Made by a program: the position numbers and the translations under genes. Below the pieces are notes generated by a model, which was not told the DNA's origin, ran no database searches, and saw only the letters and a program-made list of their open reading frames with translations. A DNA stretch of 64,000 nt from Pyrenochaeta sp. MPI-SDFR-AT-0127 (lineage: Eukaryota > Ascomycota > Dothideomycetes > Pleosporales > Cucurbitariaceae): the NCBI GenBank assembly GCA_020747015.1, contig JAGTJM010000046.1, positions 124,001 to 188,000 of the forward strand. Reading direction: 5' to 3'. Within the stretch, counting starts at the first letter, position 1. Every line of letters begins with the position of its first letter. Of this stretch, positions 43,335 to 55,363 are shown one piece after another.

Positions 43335-44462
43335 ATGCCCCCGGACCTCAACACCCTGCCCCCCTCCCCCCATGCCTCGTCCCCCTCCAACGGCGCGTCT
43401 CGTAACCAGTCACCCTCGGCCTCACGCACCATGTCTGCTTCCTCCCCCCACTCGTTGGCTGCCACCGCCGCCATGAACGCTGGCATCCAGAGCGAAGACA
43501 CTCGCCGACCCTCGTCGGGCAGCATGCGCAGAGACGTCGAGCGCGCCCGCCGCCGATCAAGCATCCGCATGAACCTGAACCTCAACGACCCCGCCGTCCC
43601 AGCCCCGGGCGAAATGCAGCAAAGCCCTTCAGCCCGTACCAGAGGCCCATGGCCACATAGTCCACATCATGAGCGCACCCCCAGCCTGGGAGAGCTGCAC
43701 CAAGAGCTCGAGTATGAGCAGGAGGGGCAAGTGGTGTGTATCCCCAACGCGAGTCGCCCAGCCATGCGCTGATAATCTATCCTTGTGCAGAATCGCCTTC
43801 TCAACATGATCCGCCAACAACAAGCCCAGATCTCCACCCTGCAAGCCCACCAACAACCACCCTCCTCGTCCGCCGTAGACGACAGCACGCCCACCTCGGA
43901 ACGCTCCATGTCCATATCCCACTCGCACTCGCAGACTCCTGCCTCCCAAGCCATCTCCCCTTTACCCACCACCTCTACTACTACAACTACTACTACTACT
44001 ACTACGACTACAACACAGCCGCGATCCAGATCTCCATTCGGCCTGGGCAACATCAGCCGCCAATCATCCTTTGCAGACCGCTCACGACAAGGCAGCCACG
44101 CTGGCTCGCCTGCGCTACGTCCATTGTCAGGCCAAGCCGGTGGGCCTCACGATCTCCACGACTTACTGCCTAGCCCAGCCACCGGCAGAGACGAGAGCGC
44201 CTTCTATCAAGCAGAGACGCAGAACTTGACCCGTGAAAACCAGATGCTCAAACTGCGGATACGGGAGCTTGGTATTTCGGATCCTCCTCAGCCTGCTATG
44301 CTGAATGGTTGCTGACATGATACAGAACGACAACTCGCCGATATGAACCCAACAAGCCAGATCACACAATCTCCGGTAATCCCGTCAGGACTTAATCCTG
44401 CTGCTAGTCGAGATGGCACGGAAGAAACTAGCCAAGCAAGTCAGCCTTCTGCGTCAGCGTAG
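43335..44462 (+). CDS. Coiled-coil, Ser/Thr-rich hypothetical protein
   Basis: Three-exon gene of unknown function, about 325 residues. It starts at the ATG at 43335 (MPPDLNTLPPSPHASS). Exon 1 is Ser/Pro-rich with a basic patch (RRDVERARRRSSIRMNLNL) and ends ELHQELEYEQEGQV. A GTGTGT...GTGCAG intron joins to NRLLNMIRQQQAQISTLQAH, making a heptad-like coiled coil across the junction. A poly-Thr run follows, then a second coiled coil (NLTRENQMLKLRIREL) whose last residue is completed by a GTATTT...ATACAG intron into ERQLADMNPTSQITQ. The C-terminus is disordered (TSQASQPSASA). The pattern fits an uncharacterised ascomycete family; no DNA-binding or enzymatic motif is seen, and no bZIP basic region aligns with the coiled coils. 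Confidence 0.75.
43971..44013 (+). repeat. (ACT)n microsatellite encoding poly-Thr
   Basis: Mostly ACT units encoding about 14 threonines in a row inside the coiled-coil gene. It is likely length-polymorphic. Confidence 0.9.
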
Positions 44463-45415
44463 CTCCATCCCGGCATTTGTTTCAATCGAATTTGGCTCCG
44501 GAGTCCGAGCTTGCTGTCAAGCAATCATGTTAGAGCAAACCAATACTGCATGTCCATGGCGTTAGGATACCATAGGCGGTCGGCACCCAGAGTTTTCTAG
44601 GGCTTGTTTTCTCCTCACAAGTGCATAGCTTCTTCTTACTAGCTCTCTTTGAATCCATTCAATCCCCACTTCATGTCTTGTTACAATACCGACCACCTCG
44701 TGTTTCAAGCACAAGATTTTCTCTGCTGATTCATCCCAACACACCCACTGCTACGATTATGAGTATAAACAAGCAGCCAAAATCGTACTTCAAACTCTTC
44801 ATGATCCTCATATATATCCGTTGATCTAAGATGAATCCCCGCTGTGGAGCTTCCTGGGGCCTGAAATTTCCTACACGGCAAGTAAACGACCCTGAATGAG
44901 CATGGTTCTACGTCCCCGCTATCGAGCAATCTAATCTCGAACCACCACGCGATTCTATATATGTATACATACAAGACTAACAGTTATGAGTGCTTGAACC
45001 TATTCATTGTTCATGAAAATGCAGAGCAGTGCGAGTTAAATCGTACCTAACAGTCTAGTCTAGTCTAGTGAATACCAGTAAGCTGCGCTTTGATCAAATA
45101 TTGTTTCACAATTCGGAGATATCTGCCCTACCCAAGCCTGCAATGGCTGGGACAAGAATAGCACATCTGTACTGCGTACTAGCAAGAACTTCACAGAACT
45201 AATAAAAAACAAAAACACAATACTTATAGAGTAATAATAATAATAAAAATCACAAATAGCAAGAATTTGATATTCGCATGTAGAACTGGATTCCGGTAAT
45301 CACAAATGCACTACACGATCCCAAGACAGTCAAGATTGTACGCCAACACACCAGCTAACCCATGCAATGTAAAATATCCAGAAGCCACTCTGCTCTCACC
45401 ATGTATACAAGTCGC
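44463..45415. other. Convergent gene-free interval
   Basis: About 950 AT-rich bases between two converging genes, with a (TCTAG)n repeat and an AATAATAAT-rich stretch near 45225-45250 that may hold polyadenylation signals for SEC62. No exon is seen. Confidence 0.5.
45053..45070. repeat. (TCTAG)3 pentamer repeat
   Basis: Three full copies of TCTAG plus flanking partial units in the convergent 3' interval. Confidence 0.85.
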
Positions 45416-46790
45416 CTACTCTTCTTCTACTTCCTCAACCGTCGCCCGAGGCGGCCGTTGGGTCACGGAGCCGGCCTCTGGGGCTGTCTCGGCACCTGTG
45501 GGCTGCGGGGCGGCTTCGACGTCTGCAACCGGGGCTTGGGCTGCTGGTGCAGTGGGTTCCACGGCTCCCTTCCTAGCCTTGACTGGTTTTCCGTTCAAGC
45601 CTGCCTTAGCAGCAGCTTTTGCCGCCTTTTTCTCCTTCTTGGCAGCCTTTTTGTTCTTGATGTCCTCTGGGGTCTAAACACCATTAGCTTCTGGTACTTG
45701 TATACACGTGCAATATAGGCTCCGCAAAGACCCATAGCGTTGAACAGCTCGCAATTAAGCAGGGAAAGGACAACTAATGATTTCTCGTGTTTGCTTACCT
45801 CTTGCCATGCCCACAAAGGCCGGAATGAGTCGAAGAAGCCTACGTCCTCGAACAAGTTGGGATAGAGCCAGAGACCAGGTGGAGCCGCAAAGATGGTGAT
45901 GATGAAAAGTATCAGTCGAACGATCGCCATAGCAAAGAAAAGCCCAATGAGGCCGAGCATGCCCATACTCAGGTACCAAACGCCTTGCCTCAGGAACAAT
46001 GGCCAAAGCGGGAACAGTACAATGGCCATGATAACAATCAATGCGCCACCAGCATACAGCTTCTGTTTCCACTGTGAACCTTCGTACAGCCAAATATAGT
46101 AGTTATCATCGTTCGCTTCCTGATGCTGCTCAATCTTAACAGTCCACAAGCCCTTGACGCGCTTGGGCTTGGCGTGATTATGGCCTTCGTGCGCATCTTC
46201 ATCGACCTTGGAGACACGGAGTGCAAGGAGAGAGAGTGGGAGCAACTTAAAGGTGTTTTCGGCCGAGGGACGGTCGGTGACTTCAGGAAGGAGGGGGTTC
46301 TTTGATCGTGCTTTTTGGTATGCGGGGGACTGGAGGGCGCGAATCGCTCGCTTGACTGATTTCAAATGTTAGCATTAGAGTAAACCTCCCCCGCAAAAAA
46401 TCCAGTGCTCGCTCACGTACCTCTGAACATGTCCTTTCTCTTCTCATCATGCACAACCGTCCTTGGTTTCAAATCCTGACCCTTCAGCCAGTTGGCGACT
46501 GCAAGTGCTTCTGGTTTCGGGGGCCCTGGTTGAATTGGCTGTTGCTGCGCTTGCTGTTGCGCCTGCATTTGCGCCTGCTGCTGCGCCATGGCTTGCTGCC
46601 TGAGCCGTTGAACGTATTCCTGAACCGATATACCATGCTTCTCTGCTTCGGCGGCGAGTTGCTGTTGAATCTGTCGTATTTGTTCAGGCGTTGGTCGTTC
46701 TCCATTGGGTCCCAATGGTATGGGAATTCCCTGAGGGGGTGGTCCTCCCTGAGGAGGCCCGCCTTGAGGTGGTGGTCCTTGTGCGCTCAT
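45416..46790 (-). CDS. SEC62: ER protein-translocation subunit Sec62
   Basis: ER membrane component of the Sec62/63 complex for post-translational import into the ER. It starts at the ATG at 46790 with a Pro/Gly/Gln-rich N-terminus (MSAQGPPPQGGPPQGG; poly-Gln-like QQQAQMQAQQQAQQQ), then KPEALAVANWLKGQDLKPRTVV. A GTACGT intron near 46420-46358 joins MFR|VKRAIRAL in phase 1. The core holds the cytosolic Sec62 fold (NYYIWLYEGSQWKQKLYAGG) and two helices (ALIVIMAIVLFPLWPLFL; LGLIGLFFAMAIVRLILFI), then LYPNLFEDVGFFDSFRPLWAW. A last intron (GTAAGC...TTTAG) leads to a Lys/Ala-rich tail, TPEDIKNKKAAKKEKKAAK, and an acidic EEVEEE end. The total of about 400 residues is normal. Confidence 0.93.
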
Positions 46791-49503
46791 GGTGAGTTGA
46801 GAATTACTGATTGTTGGTAATGAGATTCACTGTTTGCTGGAACAGGTGAGATTTTGCTGGGAGAATGTCTCCTGTCCAAGGGCCTTTGACGAAATCCTTG
46901 GTGAAGGGAAGCGCTGCGAACAAAGTTGAATCGTGGACTTATTGTCAGGCTCCCGTAAAGCCACATTGACAGCAATCCACCCCTGTCACGGAAGAGAGTA
47001 GGCCCGGTCGACATGACTAAGCGGGGCTTGCTAAGTTTACAACAAATTTTCTGCAACTCTCCTCAAAGTATCCATATCTCACACCCTCCGCCCGGGTTTC
47101 CAGTTTGCTTGTCACTGTTCATTCTGGATGCGACTTCATACGACAATGACTTACAGGTGGGTTGCGCGACCTACTAAGTGAAGGCTTCTCCGATCTTTTG
47201 GAAGTTTCGACAGTGCATCGCTACATGTACATTTCAGCCTCCATTAAGGCCAACCAGCACTTTTCCGCTCTTTCGTGTATTGCACGAATGCTGCGACAGC
47301 ATGGGTGGTTGCTTATCGCCTGGTGCTTATCCATCTGCCAGATGCAGCTCAAGGGACGAGACTGCAAAAGTCTTTGTCTTTGATTGCACAATTCATGACT
47401 GGAGCAGCCTCACGCCTGCTGCCATGCACTCACTCATCGAGCCACAAAGTCTGAACAGGGTTCATTGCAGCGAGGCTCATGGATTCGCTCAGAGAGGCGC
47501 CTCCTTGTGTTGCCTGGGCGTATACAGTGTCTTCCTACGTACAGTTTCGAGAAGCAAACATAACGATTGTATCAAGTCAAGGGAAATTTTTTATTCTCGC
47601 TGGCCTAGTAGATGCTCCGCCCGACTTCGATAGTCGGTCGTTGGAATATTGGCTCATGCCATGGAGCTTGTTGCTTTGTTCCTGACAGGGAAGACTTTTG
47701 ATGATCACTTCACCAACACTCTGGCCCTTACTTCCTCTCTTCGGACTGGACCGTAGTATAGGCCTATTTTGGTGTGAAGAAGAGGAACGACCCATTACTC
47801 ACCGCGGTAGTCTTGCCTTTGGTTTGGCTTCAGCGGTCCATCTTTTAGGGTCAACACATGTGCCATGTCGAAGTTGTGTTGCAGCAAGACGGGTCGCAGT
47901 GGTATAGAGCGAGTCAGATTCGGTCTCGGCTCTAAATTAATCTTGTCGCTGATCGACGTGCTCAACAGCGGCGACGTGAAACAATGCATCTGCTGAATGA
48001 CATTTCTGCCTTGGCACTCGACGCCGGGATTGATGATTCGCCTATTCGTGGACAGCATGAAGCATCAGGGCCGGCACTTGTCAAGGAGGGTCAGCACGCC
48101 GTGTTCTCTGAGAATAGCCGTGTGCGTCGTAATCTGTAGTGGGCCGTCATCACAGAGGGCACATGCCGGAAGCGAAGGCTACGGGCATGGAAGGGTGAGA
48201 AGACGGACAGTGGGCTCGCCAGGTCCACAAATGGACAAAGAAAGGATGACACGGGACGGTGGGCGCATTGGTGGTGGATATTGCGGCACCCGCATTGATG
48301 GCACTGTGGCCGGCCAGAGGGCGTGATTGGCGTCGCGGCGATCATAAACGTTGGAGGGACGCGGGCCCCTGCAAGCCGCCGTCTCTCGCGGCTCGAGGCA
48401 TCGCAGAGTGCAGTCATGGCCCACCAGGTGCATGGCAGCGTGAGGATGGCGGCGCGCTGGACAGTGGCTCCGTCGCGCTGGTGCTGGTCCACTGGCACGT
48501 CGCCGCGGATTTGGCGTGCAACCGGGCTGCCTGCGCAAGTGAAGCGTCGCGCGGTAGCGGCCTCGATCACCAACACGCACTCCCCAGACGGGCGCTGTGC
48601 TGCAGCAGGGATTGCACGCCACCATTGGAGCAACTGAGTGCATGCGAAAGTGGATAGGCCGCCGCTGCTTCGTCTCCGCCGCACTGCACCTCGTCATCTC
48701 TGTCGCGCCCGCCTATCCCGCCGTGAAAAAGCAGGCATCGCCGCCTGCACTGTGTCCTCACCCTCTGGCCCCTCCGACCCGGGAGCTGGCAGACCATCTG
48801 CACGACGCCCGCGAGGCTTGACGACGTGAGCGGTCCGCTGCTGCGCCCCGTTGCAGCCCGTACCACGCTTATCCCGTGCTCGAAACCTGTCCTTGTGCGC
48901 CCTCAGCACTGCCAAAGTCCCGTCCACGCCAACACCGTCGTCCAACTGTGCCCGCTCGACTGCCCTGCCAATAACGCGGCTCCCGTGCATGCGAGCCCTA
49001 CGGCTGCATTCCGGACAGCAACACGTCGACGGGGCGCCCGCCCTTACATTGTGGATACAGCTCCCTCACCGATACCCGCAACTATTCCACCGCCGACGCC
49101 TGCTTGCCCGCACGCCCGCCCACCTTGGACGTAGACTGGCTCCTCGACACCTGCGAACCGCCCTCGACTCCCAAATCCCCTTACCCCCATCGCCCCTCAA
49201 ACCATCGCCTTTTGCCGCGTCGCCGTGCATCCTACAACAGAAGTGGTTGTAGGCCACTACCGGGGTCTCTGCTGGTGACGCGCCAGTACGGGGACACCCG
49301 GTGCTGAGGATTCCTAGCCACGATCAAAAAGACATGTCAGTCGTAGCAGACGGGCGACGATACCGCGAAGGCATAGGCACCAGCCGGTCTTGGTGAAGCT
49401 GTGCTGTGGCGTCGTCGAGGACTCCCTCACGCATCATCTGCCCAGAAGAAACACAATCCCGCCCCTCTCTGGTTCTCTGACATAGAGGCAGTCGGCCTCA
49501 CCA
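46791..49503. other. Long GC-rich interval between SEC62 and the OGT gene
   Basis: About 2.7 kb between divergent genes. The part from about 48050 to 49300 is very GC-rich, so several frames on both strands stay open for 300-600 bases. Their Arg/Ala/Pro-rich translations look like composition artefacts. It should contain both promoters and probably a long leader of the OGT gene. No RNA gene or repeat was identified. Confidence 0.5.
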
Positions 49504-52500
49504 ATGCCCCAGAGCACTTCTGGCGGCTCTCCCACCATGGCCATGGTTCGGCAGTACCCCCCGCAACCGCACTCATACCTTTCTTCCGTCCCAGGACAGT
49601 ACGGCAACCTCCCGCCTGCCCCGTCCCATGCCTCACTCCTCCGCAGCGCTGCCTCCGAGGGGCGCAACCTCGCCCAGTATCCTGCTCCCCAACAGTATGC
49701 CCATCCTCTATCAAGACACAGCTCATATGGCTCGCAAACATCCGAGTCTGGTCGAGCAGCGAAACCGCCAGAGCACATGCTTCGCCGTAAGACGCCGAAC
49801 GGAATTCTGGCCGCCGCATACGACGGCACCTCTGTGGAGAAGAATGGCGAACCACATGCCACCAAACACATTCTCCTGCCAGTGACGGCCGAGTCCAGCA
49901 TGCCCTATGGCCTCCGGCAAGACCTCCCTCTGCGGTCGCCTAGTGGCAACGCCGGACTGGCTCAGATGAAGCAAGATGGACAGACAGACTGGAGTCCAAG
50001 TCTCTACTTTGAGACAGGCTCAGGACGCGCTGGCCAGCACCTTCCACAAATCGACTCCATGCTGAATCAAATCCCACCACTACAACCCCTTCTGCCCTAT
50101 CAGATGTATGGTCAGCCTTTCTCTGGACCCATGGGACCACCTCTGCAATCCCCGCTCGGCCCAACCGTGTCAAATGATCAGGGTCCATTTGGACCATACT
50201 GGCATGACGGCACTTACATACCATATCGGCCTGCGGCTATGCGAGATCCTCGCTTCCTGCACCATCACGGTCACAACTGGAACTACCCGCAACAATACGC
50301 ATACCTAGCACATTCCTATAACAACGCCATACCCACCATTCCCAATTACCAACCAAATCCGGTTCATCTTAGTCAAGGCCACAGTACCTTCAACAATATT
50401 GGAAGACACTCTGTTGACTTTTCACCATATACACAGTCACAGCCCAACTTTGCGTTGGATTATCAGAACCCATCCTTACCGCCGCCGCTTACTCAACGCC
50501 CTCAGGACTTCCTACACTCTGGCCAGTCGACCCCAATACCGGACAACTCTGCAGCTTCGACGCCACTCGCGGAGTACGGCCCGCAATCGATCAACGGTCA
50601 ATCGAGAGAAAAAGTGTTTGCCTGGGCCCATACGGTCTATGTTGATCTTCTCAGATACCTACAATCTACAAGAAAGTCGCATTCACACCACACCCATGGT
50701 CGATCCTCATCAAGACCACACATTTATCCAAAGCCGCCACGGCAACCTGGGGCACAGTTTTCGAGCTCATCAAGTAATAGCAGTGTTCCATCGCTAGAGC
50801 GACGTGTATCATATCCGGTCACAAGCTCATATCACTCTTCTCAACCTGGATCAGATGCAGTTTCCAGGAGGCCCCAGGTCTTCCATTCTCGCTCATCCTC
50901 GAACTGGTCGACAGGCGGTGCAGACGCTCGACAGGCTTGGCAAAATATGCCACCACAACAGTCTATGCTGCCACAAGCCTCTGGCATGGAGCCGGCTCGA
51001 ACATTGCGTCGAATGTCGGGATCCGTTGCTAACGCAAGCCAAAGCCTCCGCCACGAGATTCCCCCAAGCATGACCGCTGCGTCAGCACTGGAAGCGATCA
51101 CCAAACATTGTGAAGATAGCAAATGGAATTGGGTAGACGGTATCTTACTTGGTGGCTGCCTTGCATATGCTCTAGGCGACTATCAGAAGGCTCAAGATTG
51201 GTACAAACATATCCTTACATTAGACAGAGAGTAAGTAGCACGTTAACTCTTGTGCGTTGTGCCAGGCTAACAGGAATTTTAGCCATGTTGAAGCGATATC
51301 TAATCTTGCAGCTACTCTTCTTGCTCTCCAACAGAAGCGCGATGCTGAGGGTTACTGGAGACGAGCAGTAAGACTGCGTCCTAGCTATTTTGAGGCGGTC
51401 GAGCATCTCATTGGGTTACTTTGCAGCGATCACAGAGGACGCGAAGCAGTTCAGCTTATCGAAGAGGTGGAACGTCAATTGAAATTTGTCAGGAAAATTG
51501 ACGCTCTAAAAAGCCTCGAAGTGGAAAGTGAACGTTCAGCCTCAACCGTCAGCGAGTCACCAAGCCTCTCGGAAACCTCGGATCGACCAATATTCGAGTT
51601 TGAAGGCGACGCCGAGTCAGTCTTTAAGGACTTGGATGAACTCCCCGGCTCAGACCAACCAGGCTTCGGGTCAAGTGGTTACGCTATTCCAGGCTGCGAT
51701 AACGGCCGTATCCTCGCTCTAGTTCACGCCAAAGGCAATATGCTTTATGCTCTGGGTGACAATGCTGGCGCTGCAAAAGCATTCGAGAATGCCGTACTCA
51801 TCGGCACCGGACCCCAGACCAAAGGTATCGATGAACTAATTAGACGTATTCTTGCGGTTGTCGGTTACGATGGGTCAGAACGCTCACCTGGTGGCCGTCG
51901 TATTCTTCCATCAGTAGATCCTGTGTTACTCCCACCAGACTCAGCAACAAAGACAGCTCAGCTCTGTTTTCCACCCCATGGTCAGCTACCAGGTCTTAGG
52001 CACGTTCCCAGCGAGGGTATGGCTCGAAAAGCTGCAATCTCTACTACAAGCAATTCGCTGTTGTCTTTGGCAAAGATTTTCCAAGACGGCATGGCCAACA
52101 ATTCACCAAAGGCAAACGTGTATCAAAGCAGCTATGGAGTAAGAGAGATCCTGGCACTCTACTACCTCTCCCTCTCGTTGCAACCTAGCCCTTCTACAGC
52201 GAACAACGTAGGCATTCTTCTGGCTAGCGTGCAGCAATCAGCTCCCTCGAAGCCTATTCCCTTCTCCTATCCCATGTCGCAAACGCAGATTCCCGGGCTC
52301 GTTCCAGGAAGTGGCGTCGCACTTGCGCTCGCATATTACTACTATGGTCTACAATTGGATAAACGTCATGCACACCTCTACACGAACCTCGGAAGCCTAT
52401 TGAAGGATATCGGACAATTGGATGTCGCAATTCAAATGTACGAACAGGCAGTGGCCTGTGACCAGAGTTTCGACATTGCTCTTGCTAACCTTGCAAATGC

Positions 52501-54596
52501 TGTGAAAGACAAAGGACGTATCAGTGACGCAATCCTCTACTACAAAAGAGCTGTCAAAGCCAGCCCCGATTTTGCTGAAGCCGTCTGTGGACTTGCAAAT
52601 GCTCTCAATTCGGTCTGCGGTTGGAATGGCCGAGGAGGCATTGCGGAAGATCATGGCTCAAGAGATCGCTGGCATGTCGACGAAAGCGGAATGCTCCTGG
52701 ACGCAAGACTTTCAGGCGCCTCTAGTTCAGGCTGGATTCACAAAGTGGTGAAACTGGTCGAAAAACAGCTTGGGGATGGCGAAGAGTGGGGACGAGGAGT
52801 TATGGATGATCACTTCATTCAAGACATCATCCGCCTGCTTGCACTCACCGATGGCAGCCCGCAGGATATAAAAGAAAAGCAGGACAACATGGCATCGGCG
52901 CTGGTCAAGTGGAAGGGCCAAAAATGGGAAGGTGCCCGTTTGGTTCGACTCGTTGAGCGCGCTATACGACGGATGACTTGGCAATGGTACCAGGATCGAT
53001 ATGTCACAGGCAAGCAACGAGCGCCCGGAAGTTACAGAAGGCCACAATTACCCGCTGCCTTGACAGTCCCTGCTGCGCCCACTGTTCTCCCCTTCCACAC
53101 CTTTACCTGTCCCATGTCAGCGAAACAGATACGCCTCATCTCGCAACGCAACGGTCTGCGCATATCCTGTTCGACACTACGAGTTCCCTGGCTTCCGTCG
53201 ACTGTTTATCAGCCACCCGCGCCCCCAAAGCCGTATTTGAAGGTAGGCTACGTGTCCTCAGACTTCAACAATCATCCGCTAGCGCACTTGATGCAATCCG
53301 TGTTCGGCATCCACAATCCGGGTCGAGTCAAAGCCTTTTGTTACGCAACGACGACGAGTGATGGGTCCGAGCACCGTAAACAGATTGAACGAGAAGCCCC
53401 TGTCTTCCACGACGCCAGCAGCTGGTCAGCAGAACGGCTAGTTCATCAAATCATAAACGACGGCATCCACGTCCTCGTCAACCTCAATGGTTACACTAGG
53501 GGAGCAAGAAATGAAGTTTTTGCCGCACGAGCAGCACCGGTACAAATGGCTTTCATGGGCTTCGCAGGCACACTGGGTGCAGAATGGTGCGATTATCTTT
53601 TAGCGGATGATACTGCTGTGCCTCCTGACACTCTTCGTTCATGGCGTCGCAATATCGACTTGGAGGACGCCCTCATAGACGATAACAGTGGCGGCTCTGA
53701 TGAAAAGTGGATATACGGAGAGAATATTGTCTTCTGCCGCGACACATTTTTCTGCTGTGATCATCGACAGAGCGCCCCTGATTCGCAAGGCCAACAACCG
53801 AGCTGGGATGATGAACAACGAAGAAGATGGGCAATGCGCAAGGAGATTTTCCCCAACTTACCTGATGATGCGATCATTCTTGGCAACTTCAATCAGCTAT
53901 ACAAGGTGAGTCATTTGCATCTGCAACGCACGCTCTTGCTAACCATGTTAGATTGAACCAACCACCTTCCGTACTTGGTTGCGAATCCTGCAACGCCTGC
54001 CAAATGCGATCCTCTGGCTTCTCCGCTTTCCAGATCTTGGAGAAACTAATCTCAAGCAAACAGCATACATGTGGGCTGGCTCAGAGGTAGCATCCCGGGT
54101 TATGTTCACAGACGTTGCACAGAAACACCAACACATCTCGCGTGCCCGCGTATGCGATCTCTTCCTCGACACGCCCGAATGCAATGCACACACAACAGCT
54201 GCTGATGTGCTATGGTCTGGAACGCCCTTGCTTACGCTGCCACGTTACAAATACAAGATGTGCTCTCGCATGGCAGCATCAATCCTCAAAGGCGCGCTTC
54301 CAAAATCTCCAGAAGGTGCACGAGCCGCCAAGGAATTGATAGCTAGCAATGATGATGAATATGAAGAAATGGCTGTGCGGTTAGCTAGCGATTGCACCTA
54401 TCATGGCTACCAAGCGAGTGGACGCTTGAGCCAATTGCGGCGGATGCTTTACGAGGCAAGGTGGACGAGCCCGCTATTCGATACCAAACGATGGGTTAGA
54501 GATCTCGAAGAGGCGTACGAGATCGCCTGGAAAAAATGGGAAAGAGGAGAAGGAGGCGACATTTGGTTGAAACCTCGACAGCCCTCAGGGATATAA
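49504..54596 (+). CDS. O-GlcNAc transferase (OGT/SPINDLY-like), glycosyltransferase family 41
   Basis: Predicted nucleocytoplasmic enzyme that glycosylates Ser/Thr of intracellular proteins from a nucleotide sugar. Exons are 49504-51230, 51283-53905 and 53952-54596, joined in phase, giving 1,664 residues. Residues 1-540 are a disordered Pro/Gln/Tyr-rich region. TPR repeats follow (WNWVDGILLGGCLAYALGDY; HLYTNLGSLLKDIGQLDVAI; NAVKDKGRISDAILYYKRAV). The GT41 catalytic half has VGYVSSDFNNHPLAHLMQS with the catalytic-region His, LVNLNGYTRGARNEVFAARA, FNQLYKIEPTTFRTW and LDTPECNAHTTAADVLWSG, all closely matching human OGT blocks. A 90-residue stretch at about 53640-53830 (Asp/Gly/Gln-rich) is a lineage-specific insertion. 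The gene is much longer than animal OGT because of the N-terminus. Whether it uses UDP-GlcNAc or GDP-fucose cannot be told from motifs alone. Confidence 0.9.
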
Positions 54597-55363
54597 TGAA
54601 CTTCGACACATAATCAGTTCAAGACGAGCATACACATTCTGGATTAGACCAATAATTTGGATTTAGCGCGCAGTTGTTGTTGATTGAGTTTTGAAGGCAT
54701 GGTTTTGTTCCTATACCCCCACTTTGGCTTGGATATGTCTGGCCATGTAGCACAATCATTTGTTCGGAGTTTATGGGGCAGATCTTATGATGTTGAATAG
54801 CGTACGGTCATTGTCTTGATGGGCATTTCTCTAGGCGTTTGGGAATTCGGATGCAATATCATCCATCCTCATTCTGCTTAATGAAGACTTTATTTGGCAT
54901 CAACTTTTCTGGTGTTGAGCTCGCTAAATTGACTTTTATAACGCGAAATTAACGACTTTTTGGTTTCAACAGCATGCCACGAAGCCATGAGCTGTCAGTA
55001 ATAATTGCGACTAGGACTTCCATGTCAGCTAAGACCAGCCTTCCCATGTTGTTCAATAGTAATGTTTTAAGCTCCATCTTCATAGTCTGCTCTTGGCTAT
55101 CATGAGATTTTCCAGTTGAACCGAGGTTTCCGTCTAAAATATGCGCCCTGTTGGTTGTGCGCATGGAATCGAGTATATCCATGGCGGTGAGACGATCGTT
55201 AAAGTGAGTGTCAAAGGTTTGAAAAGAATAATGATGTAGTTTAGCAGGCCACATGAGTCATGAGCTATGATTACATCATGCACCACGACTCGACCTAGGC
55301 TCCTACGTCGTCCCGTCCACTGTACTAGACATCGCGTAAATCCACTCCACAGAAAGTTCGGCG
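54597..55363. other. Gene-free interval
   Basis: About 770 bases between two plus-strand genes. It holds the 3' end of the OGT gene and the promoter of the next. No other feature is seen. Confidence 0.45.

Noticed and set aside
48090..49300. Open frames of 100-200 codons on both strands
   Set aside because: Again multiple mutually overlapping frames in very GC-rich DNA, with no domain, no splice logic and no convincing starts.
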